Below are positions 1 through 7,793 of a DNA stretch of 64,000 nucleotides, in pieces (the stretch's first letter is position 1; every line of letters begins with the position of its first letter). Source of the DNA: UBA3910 sp964626065 (GTDB taxonomy: Bacteria > Bacillota > Limnochordia > Darwinibacteriales > Darwinibacteriaceae); assembly GCA_964626065.1 (NCBI GenBank), contig CAZVDE010000002.1, positions 35,341-99,340 on the forward strand. The letters run 5' to 3'. The position numbers and the translations under genes are program-made. The notes under the pieces were generated by a model that was given only the letters and a program-made list of their open reading frames with translations, had not been told where the DNA came from and did not search any database.

Positions 1-591
1 CTTGACTTTTTGCACTAAAATATCCAAGATAGAATTCCACATGATGCCCGGTTCAATAATAAAATATTCCAAGAAAATATATTCTTCCGCTTTTTCCAGC
101 TCCCTCAGCATTGCTTCAAAAGCCAGTTCACCCAGGGGGTAAAAATGGGAGTAAGTATGTTTGTAAATGGGGAAAGCGCCGTGGTTTTGAATATAGCGGG
201 CTTGGTTTGCGGCATGTTTGTCCAGTGCGGCCAGCCGCTGCACGATGGGCTCGCTGGAAGCCATGGACGTTTCGCCGTGAAGCTTAATTTGGGCCATTTT
301 GTGCCGCATGCGCGGATTCACTCGGCGGTTGCCCAAAACGAGGTAAAACAATCCGCCGAAGATGGGAAAAAGAATGATAGGAATAATCCAGGAAATCTTG
401 TAGGCCGATTTATCATTGCCGCCGGCTATGATGAGCACCACTACTGCGCTCAGTACCGTGCTGAAGGCATAGAAGAGTGGGAAATAACGCCCGAAGCGCC
501 CAATCATAAGAATTAATGTGGCTGCTTGCGCGCCGATGGCTATACCGATAATCGTGACTCTATGAAATAAAAGCGATAAAATTTTCTTCAT
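1..591 (-). CDS. cls: Cardiolipin synthase, N-terminal part (cut by window edge)
   Basis: The first 197 codons of a cardiolipin synthase, which condenses phosphatidylglycerol (or other phospholipids) to cardiolipin at the membrane. The start is the ATG at 591, MKKILSLLFHRV. Membrane segments are visible at about residues 10-30 and 35-55. A third, WIIPIILFPIFGGLFYLVLG, is followed by NRR, the hallmark of the phospholipase-D nuclease N-terminal domain of Cls. EYIFLEYFII near residue 180 is the conserved stretch that leads into the first phospholipase-D domain. Both HKD catalytic motifs lie beyond the window, so activity cannot be judged. The gene diverges from the thioredoxin-like gene at 737. 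Confidence 0.87.
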   Translation of the reverse strand, partial: MKKILSLLFHRVTIIGIAIGAQAATLILMIGRFGRYFPLFYAFSTVLSAVVVLIIAGGNDKSAYKISWIIPIILFPIFGGLFYLVLGNRRVNPRMRHKMAQIKLHGETSMASSEPIVQRLAALDKHAANQARYIQNHGAFPIYKHTYSHFYPLGELAFEAMLRELEKAEEYIFLEYFIIEPGIMWNSILDILVQKVK

Positions 592-685
592 AAACGAAAC
601 CCCTTCCCCAAACTCTCCCTAATACATTCATCTTGGTTGAGCCGATTTCCTTTGTCAAGTAGCGAAAGTGGGCACAAACTCTTTA

Positions 686-715
686 TTGATAGCAGCTGTT
701 CAGATCATGTATAGT
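686..715 (+). promoter_or_regulatory. Sigma-A-type promoter for the tlpA-ccdA pair
   Basis: TTGATA (686-691), an 18-bp spacer and TATAGT (710-715). Initiation would fall near 722, which excludes in-frame start codons upstream of that point and supports the ATG at 737. Confidence 0.6.
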
Positions 716-736
716 GGGGAAAAGGGGGTTGAAGAA

Positions 737-1240
737 ATGAGGAAGCGCGGTTTAGTCCTTTTGACGGTTTTATGTTTGGCCATCACTGGGGCGGCGGTCG
801 TTCAGGCACAGGAAGGAAAACCCCTGGTGCCGGACTTTACGTTAATGTCCGCCGCGGGCGAGGAGATCAGCTTGAGTGATTACCGGGGCAAAATTGTGGT
901 CCTGAATTTTTGGGCGAGCTGGTGCCAGCCCTGTCGCGCCGAGATGGGTGAGCTGCAAAAGTTACACGAGCTATTCCAAGACAGTGAAAGCCGTGTACTG
1001 CTCCTAATTAACCAGATCAATGGCAGGCATGAGACTTTGGAGACGAGCAGAAAATACTTGGAAGACAATGGATTTACCATGACTAATCTCTATGACCACG
1101 GGCAGGTGGGTCTGGGCATTTTTGGCATTCCGGGGCTGCCCACTACAGTCATCATTGACCGGGAGGGGTATTTGTCCGACTATAAAGTTGGCCAGGTGAA
1201 CATGTTCGCTGTTCTGCAGATGATTGAGGGTGCTAAATAA
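737..1240 (+). CDS. TlpA/ResA-like extracytoplasmic thiol-disulfide oxidoreductase
   Basis: A thioredoxin-fold protein of about 167 residues. An N-terminal membrane anchor or signal peptide (residues 1-25, ending near VVQAQ) is followed by the AhpC/TlpA-type fold. The active site is WASWCQPC, with C63 and C66, and IPGLPTTVIID holds the cis-proline loop. This family reduces cysteine pairs outside the membrane, for example in apocytochrome c or in spore-wall enzymes. The gene overlaps ccdA by one base (TAATG), so the two are translationally coupled and CcdA is the likely electron donor. The ATG at 737 is chosen because a promoter lies just upstream and a purine-rich GGGGGTTGAAG precedes it. Which target it reduces cannot be read from the sequence. 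Confidence 0.88.
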   Translation: MRKRGLVLLTVLCLAITGAAVVQAQEGKPLVPDFTLMSAAGEEISLSDYRGKIVVLNFWASWCQPCRAEMGELQKLHELFQDSESRVLLLINQINGRHETLETSRKYLEDNGFTMTNLYDHGQVGLGIFGIPGLPTTVIIDREGYLSDYKVGQVNMFAVLQMIEGAK

Positions 1241-1947
1241 TGCTGCAGGGTATGGGCCCGGAAATAAGTCTATCACTGTTTGGTTTCAGTTTCTTAGAAG
1301 GCCTGCTGGCCTTTGTCTCTCCCTGTATTTTGCCTATGCTGCCCATTTACTTGATGTACTTAGGGGGCGCGGAGGGGGAAACGCTCTCCCGGCGGCGGCT
1401 GCTCAGCAATACACTGGGCTTTATAACCGGATTTAGCTTGGTCTTTGTTGCGTTAGGGGCGACCGCTTCGGCCCTGGGGGCCTTGCTTGTGGCCCATCGT
1501 GTTTTGCTGCAGAGGATTTCGGGCCTGGTTGTGATTGTTTTTGGCCTCAATTACCTCGGTGTGTTTCAGGTGGCCTTTCTTAATCGTTCTAAGACCTTCT
1601 CCGTTGAGACGAAAAATCTTAAATTTTGGTCCAGCACCCTGTTCGGCGCGGCCTTTTCTTTCGGTTGGACGCCTTGTTTGGGCGCATTTTTAGGTACTGC
1701 CCTGCTTTTAGCTTCCAATGCCAAGACTTTGTATCAGGGCATGGGGTTACTTTTGGTGTTTTCGCTGGGCCTGGCCATTCCTTTTTTTCTCACCGCCATT
1801 TTGTGGAGCAGGCTGCAGGGCGCATTCGGCTTCATTAAACGCAACATGAGGCTGATCCGGGGCATCTCGGGCGCGCTGTTGGTGTTGGTGGGTATTCTGA
1901 TGCTGTTCGATCGTTTCGGCGGCTATGCCCGCCTATTCTTAGACTAA
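1240..1947 (+). CDS. ccdA: CcdA-type thiol-reductant membrane transporter
   Basis: A six-helix DsbD-gamma/CcdA family membrane protein of 235 residues. It carries reducing equivalents from cytoplasmic thioredoxin across the membrane to extracytoplasmic thioredoxin-like partners. The two signature cysteines are present: C29 in FVSPCILPMLP and C146 in FGWTPCLG, each at the start of a membrane segment. The start codon overlaps the stop codon of the TlpA/ResA-like gene, a classic partner arrangement. A hairpin directly after the stop ends the unit. Confidence 0.93.
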   Translation: MLQGMGPEISLSLFGFSFLEGLLAFVSPCILPMLPIYLMYLGGAEGETLSRRRLLSNTLGFITGFSLVFVALGATASALGALLVAHRVLLQRISGLVVIVFGLNYLGVFQVAFLNRSKTFSVETKNLKFWSSTLFGAAFSFGWTPCLGAFLGTALLLASNAKTLYQGMGLLLVFSLGLAIPFFLTAILWSRLQGAFGFIKRNMRLIRGISGALLVLVGILMLFDRFGGYARLFLD

Positions 1948-1950
1948 AAA

Positions 1951-1970
1951 AGCCCCCGTGAAAGGGGGCT
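1951..1970. terminator. Bidirectional terminator between ccdA and tpl
   Basis: AGCCCCC (1951-1957), a 6-base loop, and GGGGGCT (1964-1970). The A-run at 1946-1951 gives a good U-tract for the minus-strand tpl transcript; the plus-strand side has only three T. Confidence 0.8.
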
Positions 1971-1984
1971 TTAGGCGGCGAACT

Positions 1985-3358
1985 TTATAACGGTTCGAAG
2001 CGGGCGGTGAAAAAGCGCAGGACGGGCGGTTCGTAAACAAAGCGCAGCCCTTTGACGCTTTTCCGTTCTTTGTATAGATCGATGACCGCATCGGCCACCA
2101 CATCCATATGGGAGTAGGTGTACACCCTGCGGGGGATGGTTAAACGAACAAGCTCCAGCTTGGGGTAGTGGTGGTTGCCGTCTTTATCTCGGCCCGCTGA
2201 GACAATGCCCCGTTCCATACTGCGCACGCCCGATTGCAGATAAAGCTGGGCCGCCAGCATCTGCGCGGGGAATTCTTCTTGGGGGATCTGGGGATAGAAG
2301 GCTCTTGCATCTAAAAAGACAGCGTGGCCGCCGATTGGTTTTACCACCGGGATGCCCGCTTCAATGAGGCGGTCGCCCAGATACTGCACCTGTGCTAAGC
2401 GGTGGGCGATAAAATGGTAGTCCATTGACTCATACATACCGCGGGCCAATGCTTCCATATCCCTGCCGGTCATGCCGCCGTAGGAAGGCATGCCTTCGTA
2501 CACCACGACCAGGCTCGTTGCTTTTTGGTATAAATCATCGTCGTTAAGGGCTAAAAATCCACCGATGTTGACAATGCCATCTTTTTTGCCGGACATTGTG
2601 GCCCCGTCCGCGTAACTGAATGTCTCCAAGACGATCTCGTGGATTGATTTATCCCGGTAGCCGGGCTCCCGGTGTTTAATAAAGCAGGCATTTTCCACGC
2701 AGCGTGTGGCGTCCATCATAACCTTGATGTTGTATTTTTGGGCCAGGGCGTACACCGCGCGCATGTTTTCCATGGCGACCGGTTGGCCCCCGGCTAGGTT
2801 TACCGTGACAGCTAAGCAGATGTAGGGGATTTTTTCCGGGCCCACTTCGTCAATGAGTGCCTGAAGTTTCTCTAAATCCACATTGCCTTTAAACGGATGA
2901 TCGCTGTCTGGGTTGTGCCCTTCGTCAATGATGATGTCCCTGAATATCGCCCCGTTCATTTCTTGGTGCGCCCGTGTGGTCGTGAAATACATATTGCCCG
3001 GTACATAATCACCGGGTGTGATCATAATCTGGGACAAAATGTTTTCTGCGCCCCGTCCTTGATGAGTGGGGACAACATGCTTAAAACCGTATAATTCCTG
3101 AACAGCCTTTTCCAGCTTCTTAAAGTTTTTGCTGCCGGCATAAGCCTCATCGCCGAGCATGAGCCCTGACCATTGATTATCGCTCATGGCGTTGGTACCG
3201 CTATCTGTGAGCAGGTCAATGTACACATCCTCCGAGTCAAGCAGGAATGTGTTGTATCCCGCCTTTTTTAGGGCCTTTGCCCTTTGTTCTCTGGTGGTCA
3301 TTTTTATTGGTTCCACCATTTTGATTTTATAAGGTTCAGCCAAATACTTATACTCCAC
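1985..3358 (-). CDS. tpl: Tyrosine phenol-lyase (beta-tyrosinase)
   Basis: A PLP enzyme of the tryptophanase/tyrosine phenol-lyase family that splits tyrosine into phenol, pyruvate and ammonia, and can run in reverse. Homology is end to end: LLTDSGTNAMSD, PTHQGRGAEN, the PLP-lysine motif TMSGKKDG and the tail LRFFTARF are all there. Residues that separate tyrosine phenol-lyase from tryptophanase favour the former: YFTTTR (Thr where tryptophanase has Asp), VRSMERG (Arg where it has Val), and RFFTARF (Phe where it has His). The GTG at 3358 is preferred because GGGAG lies 8 bases upstream and the product then begins like known enzymes. An in-frame ATG at 3373 has a purine tract touching it and no proper spacing. 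A separate short reading frame precedes the gene. Confidence 0.93.
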   Translation of the reverse strand: MEYKYLAEPYKIKMVEPIKMTTREQRAKALKKAGYNTFLLDSEDVYIDLLTDSGTNAMSDNQWSGLMLGDEAYAGSKNFKKLEKAVQELYGFKHVVPTHQGRGAENILSQIMITPGDYVPGNMYFTTTRAHQEMNGAIFRDIIIDEGHNPDSDHPFKGNVDLEKLQALIDEVGPEKIPYICLAVTVNLAGGQPVAMENMRAVYALAQKYNIKVMMDATRCVENACFIKHREPGYRDKSIHEIVLETFSYADGATMSGKKDGIVNIGGFLALNDDDLYQKATSLVVVYEGMPSYGGMTGRDMEALARGMYESMDYHFIAHRLAQVQYLGDRLIEAGIPVVKPIGGHAVFLDARAFYPQIPQEEFPAQMLAAQLYLQSGVRSMERGIVSAGRDKDGNHHYPKLELVRLTIPRRVYTYSHMDVVADAVIDLYKERKSVKGLRFVYEPPVLRFFTARFEPL

Positions 3359-3382
3359 TAATGACACTCCCATCCTCTGGAA

Positions 3383-3403
3383 TTATGTTTCGCGCGACGG
3401 CAT
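3383..3403 (-). other. Six-codon leader ORF upstream of tpl
   Basis: On the minus strand GGGAGGTG sits 6-7 bases before ATG at 3403, which opens MPSRET and stops at TAA (3383-3385). Its stop lies 24 bases before the proposed tpl GTG and it is in the same frame as tpl. The ribosome-binding site of the mini-ORF is clearly stronger than that of tpl. It has no Tyr or Trp codon, so a TnaC-like sensing peptide is not obvious; translational coupling is the simpler reading. Confidence 0.45.
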
Positions 3404-3505
3404 ACCCCACACCTCCCTGCGCCGCCGCTATTGCATTTATTATTAAAGTTCTGTAAAGGATTTCTTCTTTCAGGTGAATAAATCCTGCACAATATTTTAG
3501 AACGC

Positions 3506-3534
3506 TTGAACTTGATCAACCCTTCGGGTACAAT
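3506..3534 (+). promoter_or_regulatory. Sigma-A-type promoter for the 57-aa ORF and hydrolase
   Basis: TTGAAC (3506-3511), a 17-bp spacer, TACAAT (3529-3534). Initiation near 3541 supports the ATG at 3578 as the first start in the transcript with a good Shine-Dalgarno sequence. Confidence 0.7.
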
Positions 3535-3577
3535 TTAAGTGTTGTTTGCCATGAAAAGGGAGAGAAAGGAATTGTCT

Positions 3578-3751
3578 ATGACTTGCAAAAGTTTGGCCAT
3601 GCAGATTCGAGGCCGCATTAATGAATTGAAATCGGAACAGATTATGCTCAGGCCCTTCATCGCTTCCGATCAGGCTCTGTGGGAGGCGTTGGAAAAGGCC
3701 ATTTCGGAGTTAAACTGGGTCTTGGAACGAGTGGTATCCGAGGAGGAATAA
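3578..3751 (+). CDS. Small hypothetical protein (57 aa)
   Basis: I do not recognise this protein. The ATG at 3578 is preceded by AGAAAGGA with a 7-base gap. The product is mostly helical and charged, with a likely helix over residues 5-22 (AMQIRGRINELKSEQ) and another over 30-55 (ALWEALEKAISELNWVLERV). It has no membrane segment or signal peptide. It is the first gene after a good promoter and ends 2 bases before the hydrolase start, with its last codons forming the hydrolase ribosome-binding site (AGGAGGA). It is therefore expressed with, and coupled to, the hydrolase. A role as a small helical protein-binding partner is only a guess. Confidence 0.7.
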   Translation: MTCKSLAMQIRGRINELKSEQIMLRPFIASDQALWEALEKAISELNWVLERVVSEEE

Positions 3752-3753
3752 AC

Positions 3754-5358
3754 ATGAAGCATCTGCGGATTTTAGCTGCTCTCGTGACGTTGATCGTTGT
3801 TTGCTCGCCTGCAGTGTTAAGCGCCGAAACCAAAGGGGAATTCATCTTATTCTTGGCCGGCAGCGAGGCCGGCCGTGAAACGTACAGCTATGCTGATGCC
3901 GTCCTTGAGACGAACGGTACAATTGCAGTAGGAGCGCAAACGCTCACAGTTGCCAGTGAATTAAAGGGCAAGGGCGGTGTTTGGCGGCAGTACAGTGCTG
4001 CTTTTTTACCCGGGGCAGCGCTGAAAGCCGATTTCAGCCCGGGGAAAGTCCGGTTTGAAGTTGGCCCGCTGCAGCGGGAATACCCACTGGCAAGGGATTA
4101 TGTTGTTTTAGAAAACAATGTTTTCGCCCATTACCTACAGCTGCTGCAGTTGGGCCTTACAGAAGGGGAGCGGCGGGCGCTTCCGATTGTAGTGCCCAGC
4201 CTGGTCTTGGCTAATCAAAACCCCATATTGGAGGGGAGCCTAGAACACCGGGGCCGAGTATTGTATCAAAGCGCGGGTGAAACGTTTTACCTGCAGGAAT
4301 TACTGCTTACGCTGCCCGGCAATCTGCAGGTGCTTTTAGCGGGCGATGATGACCGCAACTTGTTTTTGCTGGAAATTCCGCTGCAGGGTGTGCGGGTTGT
4401 AGACAGCGATTTTGCGGATCTAACCAGTCTGAGCGGGAAAAGCGCAAGCATCCCCCACTGGATAAGCGAGGATTTTACGGTTGAGAAGGAAGGGATAGTC
4501 TTAGCCGGTACCTTGGCCCTGCCAACTCAAGGTGCGCCCCCCTTTGCCGCCGTTTTTCTAAACTCGGGTTCCGGGCCTCAAGACCGCGATGGCAATACGC
4601 CGCCCGTTTATATGGCGGATATGTTCAAAACAATGATGGAGCACTTCACCGCGGCCGGCTTTGCGGTTTTAGCCTATGATGAACGGGGAGTGGGCGCAAG
4701 CAGCGGGGATTACGCTGCGGCCTCATTAAATGATCTTCTCTCCGATGTGGAGGCCCTTCTTGATTTTCTGGCCGGCCATCCTCTTGTGGATCCAAATCGC
4801 TTAGCCATGCTGGGCCACAGCGAGGGCGCCCTATTTGCGCCCGTGTTCGCGGATCGTTTGTCTGCCCTTATTCTGCTGGCCGGCCCTTCCATTCCCCTTG
4901 ATGAACTCCTGCCCGAACAGCTCCGGTACCAGCTCGCCCAGGAGTGGCTTTCAGCCGAAGAAAAGGAGATCTTAAACGAACTGCTTGCCCAGGTTGAACA
5001 AGTGCTGCAGGAAGCACGGGAGGGGCAGGAAAAGAGCGCTATTTTGCCGCTTAACCTGGACTGGTTGCGAGAGCACATGGAATTGGATCCCAAATCTAAT
5101 CTGGCTGCCATCAAGGATCAACCGGTTTTGATTATCCAAGGTGAAGAAGATCTAAAAGTTATGCCTTACCACGCCCAAGAACTCGCCGATGCCTTGCGCG
5201 GGGCAGGCAATGAAAACGTAGCGGTGCACTATTTAGAGGGTACTACACATGAGTTTGGCTTTTCCGTATTTGACCCCCAATTTGATCCCCTCGATCCGCT
5301 GCGCATCAACCCCCGCTTATTTGACCTGATTACCGATTGGCTGGGGGAAAACTTATAA
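3754..5358 (+). CDS. Secreted alpha/beta hydrolase with N-terminal accessory domain
   Basis: A 534-residue exported serine hydrolase (esterase/peptidase-like). A Sec signal peptide covers residues 1-25 (VVCSPAVLSA). Residues 30-240 form a beta-rich domain I cannot name. The alpha/beta hydrolase fold starts near 250, with SGSGPQDRDG forming the oxyanion side, YDERGVGASSGDY the lid strand, GHSEG the nucleophile elbow (Ser356), GEEDLKV the acid loop and THEFG holding His499. The triad is therefore complete. SGPQDRDG is typical of the COG1073/S9-like group of extracytoplasmic hydrolases. The substrate is unknown. It is the second gene of a two-gene unit closed by the terminator at 5361-5394. Confidence 0.85.
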   Translation: MKHLRILAALVTLIVVCSPAVLSAETKGEFILFLAGSEAGRETYSYADAVLETNGTIAVGAQTLTVASELKGKGGVWRQYSAAFLPGAALKADFSPGKVRFEVGPLQREYPLARDYVVLENNVFAHYLQLLQLGLTEGERRALPIVVPSLVLANQNPILEGSLEHRGRVLYQSAGETFYLQELLLTLPGNLQVLLAGDDDRNLFLLEIPLQGVRVVDSDFADLTSLSGKSASIPHWISEDFTVEKEGIVLAGTLALPTQGAPPFAAVFLNSGSGPQDRDGNTPPVYMADMFKTMMEHFTAAGFAVLAYDERGVGASSGDYAAASLNDLLSDVEALLDFLAGHPLVDPNRLAMLGHSEGALFAPVFADRLSALILLAGPSIPLDELLPEQLRYQLAQEWLSAEEKEILNELLAQVEQVLQEAREGQEKSAILPLNLDWLREHMELDPKSNLAAIKDQPVLIIQGEEDLKVMPYHAQELADALRGAGNENVAVHYLEGTTHEFGFSVFDPQFDPLDPLRINPRLFDLITDWLGENL

Positions 5359-5360
5359 AA

Positions 5361-5394
5361 AAAAGGCCCGATCCATGCGGATGGGGCCTTTCTG
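5361..5394. terminator. Bidirectional terminator between hydrolase and csp
   Basis: GGCCCGATCC pairs with GGATGGGGCC (one mismatch), flanked by eight A on the left, which read as a U-tract on the minus strand for csp. The plus-strand side has only short T runs. Confidence 0.8.
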
Positions 5395-5409
5395 CGTTTG
5401 CGGTTAGTT

Positions 5410-5607
5410 TTAGAGACGAGTAACGTTTGCCGCCTGCGGACCTCTCGATCCTTCCACGATATCAAAGCTGACTTCGTCGCCTTCGTTGAGCGATTTAAAG
5501 CCGTCGCCTTGAATGGCGGAATAGTGGACGAATACGTCATCACCGTTGTCTACTTCGATAAAACCGAAACCTTTTTCTGCGTTAAACCATTTGACTCTGC
5601 CAATCAT
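5410..5607 (-). CDS. Cold-shock protein (CspA/CspB family)
   Basis: A 65-residue single cold-shock domain: a five-stranded OB fold that binds single-stranded RNA and DNA in the cytoplasm and keeps mRNA unfolded. Both RNA-binding motifs are intact: KGFGFIEV (RNP1) and VFVHYSAI (RNP2). The N-terminal GRVKWFNAEKGFGFI and the length match the family exactly. AGGAGG lies upstream of the ATG at 5607. It is a single-gene unit with a strong promoter and an untranslated leader of about 120 bases, which is typical of cold-inducible csp genes. Confidence 0.97.
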   Translation of the reverse strand: MIGRVKWFNAEKGFGFIEVDNGDDVFVHYSAIQGDGFKSLNEGDEVSFDIVEGSRGPQAANVTRL

Positions 5608-5736
5608 GCGTTCAATGGCCTCCTCTTATTTATTACTAGTCAAAAGCCAAAATACAGCAAACATTGAAAACCCTTGCTCACTTTGTGGTGGCATTTGAGG
5701 CCTTTGTTCGCATCATTCAACTTCTTAACCGATCCA

Positions 5737-5765
5737 AGTGTAACATGCCGTCAATCCGCTGTCAA
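5737..5765 (-). promoter_or_regulatory. Promoter of the cold-shock gene
   Basis: On the minus strand TTGACA (5765-5760), a 17-bp spacer, TACACT (5742-5737). Initiation near 5730 gives a 5' leader of about 120 bases. Confidence 0.75.
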
Positions 5766-5842
5766 TCTTAATCGACAAAAGGTAAAATAATGGCAATGTA
5801 GAATAATGACTAAAGTGGGAAAATAAGCCTCTTGGATTGTGT

Positions 5843-5869
5843 TAAAGGTGTTTGGAAATATGCCGATAA
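5843..5869 (+). promoter_or_regulatory. Sigma-28 (SigD/FliA) promoter of fliD operon
   Basis: TAAA (5843-5846), exactly 15 bases, then GCCGATAA (5862-5869). This matches the flagellar sigma factor consensus almost perfectly and lies 36 bases before the fliD start, so fliD and the two following genes belong to the late flagellar class. Confidence 0.9.
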
Positions 5870-5904
5870 CAGAAATATAGGACCTTAAGGAAGAGGTGAG
5901 GCGG

Positions 5905-7356
5905 GTGAGGATTTCCGGTTTGTCATCGGGCCTGGATGTGGAGCAGATTATTGAAGATCTAATGCGTGTGGAGCGCATTCCGGTCGATCGAGTGTTTCAG
6001 CAGAAAGTCGAGGCGGAATGGCAGAGAGATGCCTATCGCGATGTGAATATGAAGTTTCTGCGGCTGAGAAACATGTCCTTCGATCTCAGTTTACAGGGCA
6101 CCTTCGATAAAAAAACAGCCACATCATCGCACGAAGGCATTCTCACGGTTACTGCCACAGGTAGAGCCCAGGAGGGGCAGTACGAGCTGCAGGTGGAGCA
6201 ATTAGCTGCCGCGGGCAGGGTGGTTTTTGAGGACGTTGGCACTAATTTGGCCGAGTTTTTTGCGGATGGTACCGATCAGGCTGCGTTTACCCTGCGGGCG
6301 GGAAATTCGGAAGATCATGAGGGGTACGAAATAACGGTAGCCAAAGGCGATAATTTAATTGATATCGCTCAAAAAATTAATGCCCACAAAGATCTGGGCA
6401 TTCACGCGTTTTCGGATGGCGCAAGTATTTCTCTGACAACTCGGGCTACAGGCACCGGGGCCCAAATTGAAGTAGTAAATGACTCTGACGATTTTTTTGC
6501 GGAGGTTTTCGGTGTAATCCGCGCAGGGGAAGGCCGGGGGCAGAATGCCATAGTTGAAGTTAACGGCATTAAATTGGAGGCTGAAAGCAACACTCTTGAT
6601 ATAAATGGATTAAGAGTCGATCTGCACGGGGCCGATACTGATACAATGGTGCGTGTCAATGTGGCCCACGATGTGGAGGCGGCGGTGGAGAGCATCAAAG
6701 AGTTTGCAGATCTTTACAACGAGCTCGTGGAGGAATTGAATGCGGCGCTGCGTGAAGATGTGCACAGGGAATTCCGGCCCTTGACTGATGCCGAAAAGGC
6801 GGAAATGTCCGATAAAGAGATTGAACTGTGGGAAGAAAAGGCCAAAAGCGGGCTACTGCGTTCTGACCGGCTGATCAGTGGTGTCCTAACCGAAATGCGC
6901 CTGGCCTTGGGCGGGGCTGTGGAAGGGTTGGGTGAGCACCGCAGCTTGGCAGAGATAGGTATTAAGACCGGGGCTTGGTATGAATACGGCAAGTTGTACA
7001 TTGACGAAGATAAACTAAGGGGTGCCCTAAGGGACAACCCCGCTGAAGTTCGAGATTTATTCACCCAAAACGGGGAAGGCGGCGCGCAGGGGCTCGCCAA
7101 ACGTTTGACCGCTGCCTTGGATCAAGGTATGGACAGAATCACCAAGACAGCGGGTAAAGCCACTACTCTTTACGATCAAAGCTTCTTAGGCGAACGTATC
7201 CGTGATTATGAGGACCGCCTTTTCGCTCTGGAAGAAAGGCTGATTCGCATCGAACAAAATCATTGGAACAAATTTACCGCAATGGAGCAGGTCCTAAGCC
7301 AGCTGTACGCCCAGGGCGATTGGTTATACCAGCAGCTTTTGACGATGCAGGGGTGA
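5905..7356 (+). CDS. fliD: Flagellar filament cap protein FliD (HAP2)
   Basis: The cap protein at the tip of the flagellar filament, which folds and inserts flagellin subunits. The product of about 483 residues begins MRISGLSSGLDVEQIIEDLM, the conserved FliD N-terminus. The N-terminal domain covers about residues 1-95. Middle domains follow, with VEVNGIKLEAESNTLDINGL as the hook-IN-like motif, and the C-terminal coiled coil (YEDRLFALEERLIRIE) ends with FTAMEQVLSQLYAQGDWL, typical of the family. The GTG at 5905 fits the known N-terminus and has GAGGTGAG 4-5 bases upstream; an in-frame GTG at 5896 is the alternative. Transcription is from the sigma-28 promoter. Confidence 0.96.
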   Translation: MRISGLSSGLDVEQIIEDLMRVERIPVDRVFQQKVEAEWQRDAYRDVNMKFLRLRNMSFDLSLQGTFDKKTATSSHEGILTVTATGRAQEGQYELQVEQLAAAGRVVFEDVGTNLAEFFADGTDQAAFTLRAGNSEDHEGYEITVAKGDNLIDIAQKINAHKDLGIHAFSDGASISLTTRATGTGAQIEVVNDSDDFFAEVFGVIRAGEGRGQNAIVEVNGIKLEAESNTLDINGLRVDLHGADTDTMVRVNVAHDVEAAVESIKEFADLYNELVEELNAALREDVHREFRPLTDAEKAEMSDKEIELWEEKAKSGLLRSDRLISGVLTEMRLALGGAVEGLGEHRSLAEIGIKTGAWYEYGKLYIDEDKLRGALRDNPAEVRDLFTQNGEGGAQGLAKRLTAALDQGMDRITKTAGKATTLYDQSFLGERIRDYEDRLFALEERLIRIEQNHWNKFTAMEQVLSQLYAQGDWLYQQLLTMQG

Positions 7357-7360
7357 TTAT

Positions 7361-7771
7361 GTGACCAGCAAGGGCTATCAATGCAAACTGCGGCTGTTTA
7401 CCAAGTTGAGTAGGCTCAGTGAGGAAATGGCGGCTCTTTCCGCGGAACAGCTGCTAGATGATGAGCAGGCTTTAGCGCGCCTGCAGAACTTGGTGGAACA
7501 GCGGGCAGAAGTGATGGCCGAAATCGATCGGTTGCCGCCTGGGGCCGATGGGCGAGAATCTGCCGCCTTGGATGCGGCGGCAGAAAATCATTTGCGCCGT
7601 GAAATCGAGGCCGCCGAGAAACAAAATGAAATTATCGAAAACACTGTCAAGGCAGTCTTGGACTGTTTGAAGGAAAGGACCAAAAAACTGCGGGAGGGCA
7701 AGCAATCCCAACGCGCCTATGCGGGTAGAACTTTATCTGCCGAAGGTTCTTTTATAGATAAACGCCGTTAG
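7361..7771 (+). CDS. FlgN/FliT-like flagellar export chaperone
   Basis: A 136-residue, almost wholly helical, charged protein 4 bases after fliD, where many Firmicutes carry fliS or fliT chaperone genes. The heptad-rich helices (LTKLSRLSEEMAALSAEQL, and residues 85-115) and the tail YAGRTLSAEGSFIDKRR resemble the FlgN family, whose C-terminus ends in a short Phe-Asp-Lys motif. FlgN-type proteins escort hook-associated proteins to the export gate. The assignment rests on position, helical content and the tail rather than on strong sequence identity. The start is the GTG at 7361 behind AGGGGTGAT. Confidence 0.7.
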   Translation: MTSKGYQCKLRLFTKLSRLSEEMAALSAEQLLDDEQALARLQNLVEQRAEVMAEIDRLPPGADGRESAALDAAAENHLRREIEAAEKQNEIIENTVKAVLDCLKERTKKLREGKQSQRAYAGRTLSAEGSFIDKRR

Positions 7772-7793
7772 GCGTGTTAAGGAGTAGAGATTG

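Noticed and set aside
145..516. A 123-codon plus-strand frame without gene-like features
   Set aside because: It is antisense to the cardiolipin synthase gene, whose codon pattern, membrane helices and family motifs are clear.
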